From CAXTEJ01 sp964243295 (GTDB taxonomy: Bacteria > Actinomycetota > Actinomycetes > Actinomycetales > Angustibacteraceae), in the NCBI GenBank assembly GCA_964243295.1, contig CAXTEJ010000007.1, positions 1 through 64,000 on the forward strand: a stretch of 64,000 bases of DNA. Reading direction: 5' to 3'. Of the stretch, positions 49,208 through 57,312 are shown piece by piece. Every line of letters starts with the position of its first letter. Position 1 is the stretch's first letter. The translations under genes and the position numbers were made by a program. Under the pieces are notes generated by a model. It did not search any database. It was not told the DNA's origin and saw only the letters and a list, made by a program, of their open reading frames with translations.

Positions 49208-49918
49208 TCACATCTTCGGCATCAGCACCGAGTCGATGAGGTAGACCGTGGCGTTCGCGGTCTTGACGTTGCCGCAGATGACGCTGGCGCCGTCGACCTT
49301 GAGGTCGTTGCCCGAGCCGGTCACCGTGACGGTGCCGCCCTCGACGCTCTTGTGCTCGCCGACGACCTGGGTGGCGTCGAGCTGGCCGGGGATGACGTGG
49401 TAGGTGAGGATCTTGCCCAGCAGGGCGTCGTCGCTGCCCAGGGTCTTGATGGTGGCGGCCGGGATCTTCGCGAAGGCCGTGTCGACGGGCGCGAACACGG
49501 TGAACTGGCCACCGTTGAGCGTGTCGACCAGGTTGACCTTGGGGTTCAGCTTGCCCGAGACGGCGGCGACGAGGGTCTTGAGCAGGGGGTTGTTCGAGGC
49601 CGCGGTGGCGACCGGGTCCTGGCTCATGCCCTCGACCGAGCCGGCGCCGCTGGGGACGGCCTTGGCGTAGTCGGCGCACCCGGTGCCGACGAGCGCCGCC
49701 GCGTCGGCGGTCATGCTCGCCGAGGGAGTCTCCATCGGCGACATCGAGGGGGACATCGAGGGGGACATCGAGGGGGACATCGAGGGGGACATCGAGGCCG
49801 ACATCGACGGCGACATCGAGGACGACGCGGTCGAACCGGCGTCGGTGCTGTCGCCGCAGGCGGAAGCCGACAGGGCGACGGCGGCGAAGGCGACGGTCAG
49901 GGCGAGACGGGGCTTCAT
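49208..49918 (-). CDS. Fasciclin (FAS1) domain lipoprotein with Ser-Met-Ser-Pro repeats
   Basis: The 236-aa exported lipoprotein has signal peptide KPRLALTVAFAAVALSASAC with lipobox Cys21, a repeat stretch (about 30-62) of S-M-S-P units, then one FAS1 domain (about 95-236: NNPLLKTLVAAVSGKLNPKVNLVDTLNGGQFTVFAPVDTAFAKI, LLGKILTYHVIPGQLDATQVVG, VCGNVKTANATVYLIDSVLMP). It resembles the mycobacterial MPT83/MPT70 family. ATG with AAGGAG. It is downstream of the molybdopterin oxidoreductase on the same strand. Surface adhesion role is inferred. Confidence 0.92.
   Translation of the reverse strand: MKPRLALTVAFAAVALSASACGDSTDAGSTASSSMSPSMSASMSPSMSPSMSPSMSPSMSPMETPSASMTADAAALVGTGCADYAKAVPSGAGSVEGMSQDPVATAASNNPLLKTLVAAVSGKLNPKVNLVDTLNGGQFTVFAPVDTAFAKIPAATIKTLGSDDALLGKILTYHVIPGQLDATQVVGEHKSVEGGTVTVTGSGNDLKVDGASVICGNVKTANATVYLIDSVLMPKM
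49740..49823 (+). repeat. 12-bp minisatellite within the fasciclin gene
   Basis: Units of GACATCGAGGGG, four exact from 49740 to 49787, followed by three diverged ones to 49823. On the coding strand they encode Ser-Met-Ser-Pro. Exact identity at synonymous positions shows recent expansion. Confidence 0.9.
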
Positions 49919-50012
49919 GACGGTGGTTCTCCTTGTGTGTGAAGCGGTGTGCGGCGTCGTGCTGCGCGGGTGGTGCGGCGACCGTTGCCGCGCACCGGGT
50001 TCGTAGGCCGGC

Positions 50013-51563
50013 TCAGGCGACCTGGACGGTCCGTGTCTCGAGGCCGGTCGTGCCGTTGGGGCGGATCTTCGCCCGCTCCTCGACCTGGACGTCGCCGTCG
50101 AGGTCGATGGCGCGGCTCTGGAGGTTGTGGTTGCCGGGGGTGGCGTCCCACTCGTAGACCCACTGGACCCAGGTGTTCCTGCCCGGGACGGCGGCGAGCC
50201 GGGCGTCCTGCCAGGCCCCGCCGTCGACGCGCACCTGGACCTTCGCGATCCCCCGTGTCTGCGCCCACGCGACCCCGGCGACCGCGGCACGGCCGGGCGG
50301 GAGCTTGGCGAAGGGCGCGGGCACGTCGACCCGGGAGGCGATCTTGATGGGCGCCTTCGCGCTGTAGCCGCGGGGCGTCCAGTACGCCTCGTCCCGGTCG
50401 AAGCGGGTGACCTCGAGGTCGGTCACCCACTTGGTCGCGGAGACGTAGCCGTACAGACCCGGCACGACCATGCGCACCGGGAAACCGTGCTCGACCGGCA
50501 GCGGAGCCCCGTTCATGCCGACCGCGAGCAGCGCGTCGCGGCCGGTGACGAGGTTCTCCAGCGGGGTCGAGATCGTCATGCCGTCGACGCTGGTGCTGAG
50601 CACCATGTCGGCGTCGGACGACGGAGCGACCTTGGCGAGCAGCTCCGAGAGCGGGTGGCCCAGCCACAGGGCGTTGCCGGCGAGGTGACCGCCGACCTCG
50701 TTGGAGACGCAGGTGATGGTCGTCATCCGCTCGACGAGCGGCAGCGCCAGCAGCTCGTCGTAGGTGAGGGTGAGCTCCTGCCCGACCATGCCGTGGATGC
50801 GCAGCTTCCAGTCCTCGGCCCGCAGGCGGGGCACGGTCAGCGCCGTGTCGACGCGGTAGAAGTCGCTGTTCGGCGTGACGAAGGGCGTGATGCCAGGCAC
50901 GGGCAGCTGGACGCCGGCCGGCACGGTCACCGTGTCGACGGGCCGGGGCAGCGTGACCGACGCCCGTGACGCCGCGGCATCGGTCGAGCTGCCGGAGGCG
51001 ACGCGGGACAGCCCGCCGGTCACGACCGCAGTGGCACCGGCGGCGCCGGCGCCGGCGAGGAACGCGCGACGGTCCCAGCCGCGACCGCTGCGCTGCGTCG
51101 GCACGGTGAGCAGAGCCTGCAGCACGAGGATGCCGGCGACCGCACCCACCAGTGTGGGCACCACGTCGAGGGGGACCGAGCCGGGTCGCGTCACGACCGC
51201 CAGCGCGGCCACCGCCCCGAGGAGCACGACCACGAGGAGCCCGAGGGCGAGCCGCACCCGCGCCAGCAGCCCCGCCACCACCGCGAGGACGGCCAGCACC
51301 ACGCCGATGGACGCGAGCAGCACCACCTTGTCGTTGGCCCCGAAGGTGCTGACCGCGAAGTCCTTGAGCCAGCCGGGGGTTCGGTCGACGAAGGCGTCCC
51401 CCACCGCGATGACGGGACTGGCCTTGCCAGCCGAGCCGAGGCGCACCAGGAGCGCAGCCAGCAGCTCGGCGACGCCGATGGTGACGGCGCCCGCGAGCAG
51501 ACCGGCGAGCACCGCCTGGGCCACCGGGGGCCGGGTGCTCGTGGTGCTCGTGGAAGTGGTCAC
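50013..51563 (-). CDS. Membrane-anchored molybdopterin-dependent oxidoreductase (sulfite-oxidase/YedY-like), copy 1
   Basis: The 516-aa protein has an N-terminal membrane domain with about four hydrophobic segments (residues 12-150), a twin-arginine-like DRRAFLAGAGAAGATAV at about 166-182, then an SUOX-type Mo-cofactor domain with the metal-binding C285 in TITCVSNEVGG and GFPVRMVVPGLYGYVSATKWVTDLEVTRFD, and a C-terminal Ig-like dimerisation domain (VAGVAWAQTRGIAKVQVRVDGGAWQ). It probably faces the outside and oxidises or reduces sulfite, sulfoxide or similar. The GTG 51563 is 6 bases after a CGAAGA element of a possible SigK-type promoter. About 40-50 percent identical by eye to copy 2. Confidence 0.9.
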   Translation of the reverse strand: MTTSTSTTSTRPPVAQAVLAGLLAGAVTIGVAELLAALLVRLGSAGKASPVIAVGDAFVDRTPGWLKDFAVSTFGANDKVVLLASIGVVLAVLAVVAGLLARVRLALGLLVVVLLGAVAALAVVTRPGSVPLDVVPTLVGAVAGILVLQALLTVPTQRSGRGWDRRAFLAGAGAAGATAVVTGGLSRVASGSSTDAAASRASVTLPRPVDTVTVPAGVQLPVPGITPFVTPNSDFYRVDTALTVPRLRAEDWKLRIHGMVGQELTLTYDELLALPLVERMTTITCVSNEVGGHLAGNALWLGHPLSELLAKVAPSSDADMVLSTSVDGMTISTPLENLVTGRDALLAVGMNGAPLPVEHGFPVRMVVPGLYGYVSATKWVTDLEVTRFDRDEAYWTPRGYSAKAPIKIASRVDVPAPFAKLPPGRAAVAGVAWAQTRGIAKVQVRVDGGAWQDARLAAVPGRNTWVQWVYEWDATPGNHNLQSRAIDLDGDVQVEERAKIRPNGTTGLETRTVQVA

Positions 51564-51569
51564 ATGTGG

Positions 51570-51597
51570 TCTTCGACCCCGGCTGCACCGCGGATGG
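51570..51597 (-). promoter_or_regulatory. SigK-like promoter of copy 1 (CCATCC-N16-CGAAGA)
   Basis: On the minus strand CCATCC (51597-51592) and CGAAGA (51575-51570) are spaced 16 bp, and the GTG start follows 6 bases later. CCATCC and CGAA-type boxes are what I recall for mycobacterial SigK, whose targets are FAS1 antigens; the match is by eye. A FAS1 lipoprotein gene is directly downstream of the oxidoreductase. Confidence 0.4.
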
Positions 51598-51653
51598 GTG
51601 AAAGTGGCAGTTACTTTCCCGGGAGTTCGTTTCTCCGCGAACTCGTGCTCAGC

Positions 51654-51671
51654 GCGTGACAGCCGTCACGC
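51654..51671. promoter_or_regulatory. CRP-like palindrome GCGTGAC-N4-GTCACGC
   Basis: The two arms (51654-51660, 51665-51671) match exactly. The core CGTGA-N6-TCACG is a one-base-per-arm variant of the CRP/GlxR box TGTGA-N6-TCACA. It is about 90-100 bp upstream of copy 1. Confidence 0.45.
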
Positions 51672-51833
51672 TTCCGGACTCCGATTCCATTCCATTGCGT
51701 CACAATGAATCGAGCCGACGTGCCCTGCGCCGGGGAAACTTCTGCGAAACCATTTCCTGGGGTAACTCGCAAACGTTGGCGCGGTTCCGCGGGTTCGACG
51801 TCGGGCTGCGCCGGGCGCCGTCCCGCGGGACGT

Positions 51834-51875
51834 CGCGCGGGGCCCCGCCGTGGGAGGACAGCGGGGCCCCGCGCG
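51834..51875. terminator. 15-bp hairpin after paralogue copy 2
   Basis: Arms 51834-51848 and 51861-51875 are exact complements with a 12-nt loop. It starts about 50 bp after the copy 2 stop, on the same leftward transcript. Confidence 0.65.
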
Positions 51876-51925
51876 CCCTTCGGAGCACGCCGCCCACGGA
51901 TGGGTGAGTGCGGGGTGAGGGAGGG

Positions 51926-53521
51926 TCAGGACACCGTCAGTGCGATGGTGTGCCAGCCGCTCGCGCCGTCGGGCGCCGGCTCGGCCTGCTGCGCCGTCTG
52001 CACCTCACCGGTGCCGTCGGTCGCCCGGACGGCGAGCACGTGGTCGCCCGGCGTCGCCTCCCACCGCCACACCCACTGCCGCCAGGTGTCGGCGTTGCCG
52101 CCCTCGCCGAGCTCGGCGGCCTGCCACGGGCCGTCGTCCACGCGCACCTGCACGCGGTCGATGCCGCGGTGCGGCGCCCAGGCCACGCCGGCCACCGCGA
52201 CGGTGCCCGCCGCGATGCTGGCCCCGGCGCGGGGGACGTCGATCCGCGACTCGGTCTTGATGGGCCCTCGGGCCGACCAGCCGCGCGGCGTCCAGTAGCC
52301 CTCGGCGCGGTCGAAGCGCGTCACCTCGAGGTCGACGACCCACTTGGTGGCCGACACGTAGCCGTACAGGCCCGGCACGACCATGCGCACCGGGAAGCCG
52401 TGGTCGATGGGCAGCGGCTCGCCGTCCATCCCGACGGCGAGCATCGCGTCGCGTCGCGGGTCGGTGAGCGCGTCGAGCGGGGTGCCGGCGGTCCAGCCGT
52501 CGGCGCTCGTCGACAGCACCATGTCGGCCTGGGCGGTCGGGCGCGCCTTCGCGAGCAGCTCGCGCAGCAGGTAGCCGCGCCACACCTGGTTGCCGATGAG
52601 GTCGCCGCCCACCTCGTTGGAGACGCACGACAGCGTGACCATGCGGTCGACCAGCGGCATGGCCAGCAGCTCGGCGAAGGACATCTCGACCTCCTCCTCC
52701 ACCATGCCGTGCACCCGCAGGCTCCACGAGTCGCTCGACACCTGCGGCACCGACAGCGCGGTGTCGATGCGGTAGAAGGCGTCGACGGGCGTGACCAACG
52801 GCGACAGGCCCCGCACCGACGCGAGCGCCGCGCCGAGAGGGACGGCGTCGGGCGCCACGGGCGCCGGCAGCACCACCTGGGCGCGGCTGGCGAGCGTGGC
52901 GCGCGTGCTGCGCCCGAGCAGCTGCGCCAGACCACCGCCCAGCACGGCCACCGCGCCCGTCCCGCCGGCGAGACGCACGAACGCCCGCCGGTCGATGCCG
53001 AGCCCCGGGTGGACGGCGGCACGGGCGCGGGCGCTCAGCGCGTCCAGCGACAGCAGCCCGGCGACCCCGCCCGCGACCGTGGGCAGCAGGTCGATCGACG
53101 AGGACCCCGGCCGGCTGAGCACGGCCGCCCCGGCGACCGCCGCCAGCGCCACCACCACGGCGAGACCGATGCCGCGGCGGCGCGAGGCCAGCAGCCCGGC
53201 CACCGCAGCGGCCACCGCCAGGACGACGGCGATGCCGAGCAGCAGCACGGTCTTGTCGTTCGTGCCGAACGTGGCGACGGCGAAGTCCTTGAGCCAGTGC
53301 GGCGTCCGGTCGATGAACGCGGCCCCGACGGCCAGCACCGGCGACGGCGTGCCACCGGCGCGGCCCGTGCGCAGCAGCAGCGCCGCCACCAGCTCGGCGA
53401 CGGCGATGGTGAGCCCGGCGGCCAGCACCCCGGCGAGCGCCGCGGCGGCGCGCCCCCCACCGGCCCGGCCGCCGTCCGCGGCGGGCGGCACGGTCGTGAC
53501 GGGCGGGGAGGTGGTGGCCAT
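51926..53521 (-). CDS. Membrane-anchored molybdopterin-dependent oxidoreductase, copy 2
   Basis: The 531-aa paralogue of copy 1 has the same order: four N-terminal hydrophobic segments (about 20-165), DRRAFVRLAGGTGAVAV, SUOX-type Mo domain with C299 in TLSCVSNEVGG, GFPVRMVVPGLYGYVSATKWVVDLEVTRFD, and a C-terminal beta domain with VAGVAWAPHRGIDRVQVRVDDGPWQ. ATG 53521 is close to GGAGG; an ATG-like GTG upstream is less good. The two genes are a tandem duplication with diverged termini, separated by a control region. The substrate is unknown. Confidence 0.9.
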   Translation of the reverse strand: MATTSPPVTTVPPAADGGRAGGGRAAAALAGVLAAGLTIAVAELVAALLLRTGRAGGTPSPVLAVGAAFIDRTPHWLKDFAVATFGTNDKTVLLLGIAVVLAVAAAVAGLLASRRRGIGLAVVVALAAVAGAAVLSRPGSSSIDLLPTVAGGVAGLLSLDALSARARAAVHPGLGIDRRAFVRLAGGTGAVAVLGGGLAQLLGRSTRATLASRAQVVLPAPVAPDAVPLGAALASVRGLSPLVTPVDAFYRIDTALSVPQVSSDSWSLRVHGMVEEEVEMSFAELLAMPLVDRMVTLSCVSNEVGGDLIGNQVWRGYLLRELLAKARPTAQADMVLSTSADGWTAGTPLDALTDPRRDAMLAVGMDGEPLPIDHGFPVRMVVPGLYGYVSATKWVVDLEVTRFDRAEGYWTPRGWSARGPIKTESRIDVPRAGASIAAGTVAVAGVAWAPHRGIDRVQVRVDDGPWQAAELGEGGNADTWRQWVWRWEATPGDHVLAVRATDGTGEVQTAQQAEPAPDGASGWHTIALTVS

Positions 53522-53597
53522 GTCCTCCAGGATCACACGGCCCGCACCCGCCCGGCGTCCGCACCGTCCGAACCGCGGCAGGTGACCCCCGGACGGG

Positions 53598-54218
53598 TCA
53601 GCCAGTGAGCGCCCGGACGACGTGTGGGGCGAGGGCGCGCAGCGCCGCGCCGCGGTGGCTGATGGCGTTCTTGTCGGCTGCCGCGAGCTCGGCGAGCATG
53701 CGCCCGTCCGGGAGGGCGAGCACGGGGTCGTAGCCGAAGCCGTTGGTGCCGCGTGGCTCTCGAGCGAGGGTGCCGCGCAGGTGACCGAGCTCGACGTGCT
53801 CGGTGCCGTCCGGGCGCACCAGCGCCGCCGCGCAGACGAAGCCGGCGGCGCGGTCTTCGTCGGGCACGTCGGCCAGCTGCCGCAGCAGCAGCTCGAGGTT
53901 GGCGCGGTCGTCGCCGTGCCGGCCGGACCAGCGGGCGGAGAAGACGCCGGGCGACCCGCCCAGCACGTCGACAGCGAGGCCGGAGTCGTCGGCGAGGGCG
54001 GGCAACCCCGTGGCCGCGCAGACCGCGCGGGCCTTCAGCAGGGCGTTGGCCTCGAAGGTGACACCCGACTCGACGACATCGGGGACGTCGTCGGGGGTGG
54101 GCACCACCGCGACGTCCAGGTCGATCGCCAACCCTTGCGCCACAACGACCTCAGCGAGGATCTGGCGCAGCTCGACCACCTTGTGGGCATTGCGGGTGGC
54201 GAGCACGACCCGGCTCAC
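53598..54218 (-). CDS. rdgB: Non-canonical purine NTP pyrophosphatase (RdgB/HAM1)
   Basis: RdgB hydrolyses ITP, dITP and XTP to keep deaminated purines out of nucleic acids. In the 206-aa protein SRVVLATRNAHKVVELRQIL, TFEANALLKARAVCAATGLPALADDSGLAVDVLGG, and TNGFGYDPVL...ISHRGAALRAL are the family motifs. GTG 54218 overlaps the rph stop (GTGA). The order rph-rdgB in one unit is conserved across actinobacteria. Confidence 0.95.
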   Translation of the reverse strand: MSRVVLATRNAHKVVELRQILAEVVVAQGLAIDLDVAVVPTPDDVPDVVESGVTFEANALLKARAVCAATGLPALADDSGLAVDVLGGSPGVFSARWSGRHGDDRANLELLLRQLADVPDEDRAAGFVCAAALVRPDGTEHVELGHLRGTLAREPRGTNGFGYDPVLALPDGRMLAELAAADKNAISHRGAALRALAPHVVRALTG

Positions 54219-54985
54219 CGACCCGACCCACCGGCCAGCGCTGCGGCCTGCAGGCGGGTCAGCTCGACGCACCCGCCCGCGGCGAGGTCGAGCAGGCCGT
54301 CGAGCAGCGCACGGTCGAACGGCGCGCCCTCGGCGGTGCCCTGCACCTCGACGAACGCCCCGTCGCCGGTCATGACGACGTTCATGTCGGTGTCGGCGTC
54401 GACGTCCTCGACGTAGTCGAGGTCGAGCACGGGGCGGCCCGTGACCACACCCACGCTGACGGCGGCGACCGAGCCGCGCACCGGCTTGGCGTCCTTCTTG
54501 ACCAGGCCGGCCGCGCGGGCGTGCTCGACGGCGTCGACGAGCGCGACGTACGCGCCGGTGATCGCCGCCGTGCGGGTGCCCCCGTCGGCCTGCAGCACGT
54601 CGCAGTCCAGGACGATCGTGTTCTCCCCCAGCGCCTTGGTGTCGACCACGGCCCGCAGGCTGCGCCCGACCAGCCGGCTGATCTCGTGGGTTCGCCCGCC
54701 GATCCTGCCCTTGACCGACTCGCGGTCGCTGCGCGTGTTGGTCGCCCGCGGCAGCATCGCGTACTCGGCCGTCACCCAGCCCTCGCCGCTGCCCTTGCGC
54801 CAGCGCGGCACTCCCGCGGTGAAGGACGCCGCGCACAGCACCCGCGTGCGGCCGAACTCGACGAGCACGCTCCCCTCGGCGTGGTCGAGCCAGCCGCGGG
54901 TGATGCGCACCTCACGCAGGTCGGTGACGGCGCGGCCGTCGTGCCGAGGGGCGCTGTCGGTCTGGTCTGCGCCAAGAGGGGACAT
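54215..54985 (-). CDS. rph: Ribonuclease PH
   Basis: This phosphorolytic 3'-5' exoribonuclease finishes tRNA 3' ends. The 256-aa protein has GSVLVEFGRTRVLCAASF, AEYAMLPRATNTRSDRES, GRTHEISRLVGRSLRAVVD, TIVLDCDVLQADGGTRTAAITGAYVAL, VVTGRPVLDLDYVEDVDADTDMNVVMTG. ATG 54985 is seven bases after TAGCCT, a leaderless-type promoter; the long frame upstream belongs to the MBL gene. Coupled to rdgB. Confidence 0.96.
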   Translation of the reverse strand: MSPLGADQTDSAPRHDGRAVTDLREVRITRGWLDHAEGSVLVEFGRTRVLCAASFTAGVPRWRKGSGEGWVTAEYAMLPRATNTRSDRESVKGRIGGRTHEISRLVGRSLRAVVDTKALGENTIVLDCDVLQADGGTRTAAITGAYVALVDAVEHARAAGLVKKDAKPVRGSVAAVSVGVVTGRPVLDLDYVEDVDADTDMNVVMTGDGAFVEVQGTAEGAPFDRALLDGLLDLAAGGCVELTRLQAAALAGGSGR

Positions 54986-54992
54986 GGCGTCA

Positions 54993-54998
54993 AGGCTA
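54993..54998 (-). promoter_or_regulatory. -10 hexamer TAGCCT of rph
   Basis: TAGCCT on the minus strand ends 7 bases before ATG 54985. Confidence 0.55.
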
Positions 54999-55011
54999 GC
55001 CGCGCCGGCCC

Positions 55012-55833
55012 TCACACCTCGTACGTCGACCCCGCCGTGGCCGCCTCGAGTGGGCCGTCCCAGGCCGCCCGCGCCTGCGCCAGGCAGACCGAGGGGTCGT
55101 TCCACGGCGGGATGTGGGTGAGCACCAGGCGGCCCACCCCGCCGGCGGCGACCGCGGCCTCGGCGGCCCGACGTCCGGACAGGTGGATGCCCCTGGTCGT
55201 GTCACGCCCGTCGACGTGGGCGCTGTCGGCCAGCACCAGGTCGGCGCCGGCGCACAGGGCGCTCAGCGCCGGCGTGCTGTCGGTGTCGCCGGTGTAGGCG
55301 AGCACACGACCCTCGTGCTCGACGCGGAAGCCGAACGCCGGCACCGGGTGGTTGACCTTGACCGGCGTGATGCGCAGCGGCCCGACCTCGACCGGAACCC
55401 GGTCGGTGAGCTCGCGGAAGGTCAGCTGCTTGGCGAGCTGACGCCCGACGGGCGGCCCGGGCCGCATCGCGTCGTACGCCCGCTCCATCCGCTGCTCGAC
55501 GCGCGGCGGGCCCCACACCGGCAGCGCGTGCTGCCGGGGCGAGTCGCCGTAGCGCAGCAGCACGTACAGGCCGCAGACGTCGAGGCAGTGGTCGGGGTGC
55601 AGGTGCGTGAGCAGCACCGCGTCGAGCGTCGCCGGGTCGACGTGGGCCTGCAGCGGGCCGAGGGCACCGCTGCCGAGGTCGAGCAGCACCCGCCAGGTGC
55701 GCGGGCTGCCGTCGCCGTCGGCGCCGTCCACCTCGAGGAGGTAGCACGACGCCGCCGAGGCCCGCCCCGGCACCGACCCCGAGCACCCGACGACGACCAC
55801 GCGCATCGGCGTGCGCGACGGGGAGGCGCTCAC
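55012..55833 (-). CDS. MBL-fold metallo-hydrolase (Rv1339-like)
   Basis: The 273-aa metallo-beta-lactamase-fold protein has the metal motif THLHPDHCLD, followed by an EH of GFRVEHEGRVLAYTGDTDSTPAL, DLVLADSAHVDG, HLSGRRAAEAAVAAG and RLVLTHIPPW. It resembles M. tuberculosis Rv1339, reported to be an atypical cyclic-AMP phosphodiesterase, which lies in the same place between murI and rph. That function is transferred by homology and position only. The first residues SASPSRTPMRVVVVGCSG follow the murI stop, with a 4-bp overlap. Confidence 0.88.
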   Translation of the reverse strand: MSASPSRTPMRVVVVGCSGSVPGRASAASCYLLEVDGADGDGSPRTWRVLLDLGSGALGPLQAHVDPATLDAVLLTHLHPDHCLDVCGLYVLLRYGDSPRQHALPVWGPPRVEQRMERAYDAMRPGPPVGRQLAKQLTFRELTDRVPVEVGPLRITPVKVNHPVPAFGFRVEHEGRVLAYTGDTDSTPALSALCAGADLVLADSAHVDGRDTTRGIHLSGRRAAEAAVAAGGVGRLVLTHIPPWNDPSVCLAQARAAWDGPLEAATAGSTYEV

Positions 55834-56657
55834 CGGCCGGCCGGCACCGCTGCCGCCCGCGCGACGACGGTCGCCTCCGCGGAGCCGACCTCCGGGCCGA
55901 GGAAGCGCCTGCCGAGCGTGGCGAAGGCCGCGGGATCGCCCGTCGTGAGGAACCGGTGCCGCGGCTCGGGCAGGCCGGTCGGGCGCACGAGGTCGTGCTC
56001 GACCAGCTGCCGGTAGACGTCCTTCGCGGTCTCCTCCGCGCTGCTCACCAGCGTGACGAGGTCACCCATGACGTAGCTGATGACGCCCGTCAGCAGCGGG
56101 TAGTGCGTGCAGCCGAGGATGAGGGTGTCGACGCCCTCGGCGGCCACCGGGTCGAGGTGCTCGTGCGCGGCCGCCAGCAGCTCGGGGCCGGCCGTCACGC
56201 CGGCCTCCACGAACCCGACGAACGACGGGCAGGCGCGCGTGGTCACCGTGAGCTGGGGCGCGGCCGCGAACGCGTCCTCATAGGCGCCCGACGCCTTCGT
56301 GGCGCTCGTGCAGATGACGCCGATCCGGCCGCTGCGCGAGGAGGCGGCGGCCCGGCGCACGGCCGGGCGGATCACCTCGACGACGGGCACGTCGTACCGC
56401 TCGCGGGCGTCGCCGAGCACCGCCGCGCTGGCGCTGTTGCAGGCGATGACGAGGGCCTTGACACCGCGCTCGACCAGCTCGTCGAGGCACGCGATGGCGA
56501 GCTCGCGCACCTCTGCGATCGGCCGCGGCCCGTAGGGCTGGCGCGCGGTGTCGCCCATGTAGAGCACCGGCTCGTGCGGCAGCTGGTCGAGGACCGCCCG
56601 CGCGACGGTGAGCCCGCCGTACCCGGAGTCGAAGATGCCGATCGGTGCGTCGCTCAC
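55830..56657 (-). CDS. murI: Glutamate racemase
   Basis: MurI makes D-glutamate for peptidoglycan. The 275-aa protein has D10 in IGIFDSGYGGLT, the two catalytic cysteines C73 (IACNSASAAV) and C183 (LGCTHYPLL), and VLYMGDTARQPYG. The GTG at 56657 follows TACCCT by six bases, so it can be leaderless. It heads the murI-MBL-rph-rdgB series, all on the minus strand with overlaps or short gaps, as in mycobacteria. Confidence 0.96.
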   Translation of the reverse strand: MSDAPIGIFDSGYGGLTVARAVLDQLPHEPVLYMGDTARQPYGPRPIAEVRELAIACLDELVERGVKALVIACNSASAAVLGDARERYDVPVVEVIRPAVRRAAASSRSGRIGVICTSATKASGAYEDAFAAAPQLTVTTRACPSFVGFVEAGVTAGPELLAAAHEHLDPVAAEGVDTLILGCTHYPLLTGVISYVMGDLVTLVSSAEETAKDVYRQLVEHDLVRPTGLPEPRHRFLTTGDPAAFATLGRRFLGPEVGSAEATVVARAAAVPAGR

Positions 56658-56663
56658 CCGTCG

Positions 56664-56669
56664 AGGGTA
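56664..56669 (-). promoter_or_regulatory. -10 hexamer TACCCT of murI
   Basis: TACCCT on the minus strand ends six bases before the murI GTG. Confidence 0.5.
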
Positions 56670-56715
56670 GGCCGGGCGGCGGGGGCTCGCGTCGAGGCGC
56701 TCCGCCCGCGGGCGC

Positions 56716-57312
56716 TCAGGCCTGGTCGAGCGGCGCCGTGAGCGCCACCACGAGGCTGTCCTGCAGCCAGGTGAGGAAGTCGTAGAGGGCGAGCATCGTG
56801 CCCAGGCCCATGCCGGCCTCGCTGTCCGGCTCGTCGGCCTCGACGGTGGCCGCGAGCGCCGCCGCGAGACGCTCGTGGTCGTCGTCGGTGCGAAGCCCGA
56901 GTCGCTCCGCGATGACCAGCCGGACGTCGGTCAGCGCGACGACCCAGGCGGTGGCCTCCGCGTCGTCGAGCACCAGGGCGCCGTCGCGCTGCAGGCTCGC
57001 GCGGGCCAGCGCGAGGCCAGCACGCTTGCGCTCGCGCAGCCCGAGCTCGGTGTAGCGGCGAAAGTCCGCGCTCGCCTCCGGGTCGTCACGGTGGGCATCG
57101 GGCAGCAGGCGGGCCAGAGCGGGGTCGGCGGGCGGTGCGGTGCTGGTGCCGATGCCCACGAGGACGGCGAGCGGGTCGGTCTCGGTCTGGCCGGCGTCCT
57201 CGCCGAGCAGGTCGTGCACCTGGGTGAGCAGCGACCCGACGAGCGCGCGCTCGTCGGCGTCGAACCGGGCGCGCACCTGGCCGCGGCGGGTGCGGTAGAA
57301 GCCGCGGGCCAT
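56716..57312 (-). CDS. DUF2017 family protein
   Basis: The 198-aa protein (ARGFYRTRRGQVRARFDADERALVGSLLTQVHDLLGED, DFRRYTELGLRERKRAGLALARASL, VVALTDVRLVIAERLGLRTDDDHERLAAAL, MLALYDFLTWLQDSLVVAL) is the DUF2017 protein that always follows clpS in actinobacteria. The ATG shares its first base with the clpS stop (TGATG). The function is unknown; a link to the N-end rule pathway is inferred from position. Confidence 0.92.
   Translation of the reverse strand: MARGFYRTRRGQVRARFDADERALVGSLLTQVHDLLGEDAGQTETDPLAVLVGIGTSTAPPADPALARLLPDAHRDDPEASADFRRYTELGLRERKRAGLALARASLQRDGALVLDDAEATAWVVALTDVRLVIAERLGLRTDDDHERLAAALAATVEADEPDSEAGMGLGTMLALYDFLTWLQDSLVVALTAPLDQA

Larger units (their letters stand above)
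51564..51925. other. 362-bp control region between the two paralogues
   Basis: The GC content is visibly lower than elsewhere. From right to left of copy 1 it holds a SigK-like promoter (51570-51597), an inverted repeat GAGTTCG/CGAACTC at 51623-51644, a CRP-like palindrome at 51654-51671, and a hairpin that ends copy 2 (51834-51875). Short open frames inside are not supported. Confidence 0.6.

Noticed and set aside
51656..51907. Short frames in the spacer between the paralogues
   Set aside because: Different overlapping frames, no ribosome site, and one runs into a terminator hairpin.
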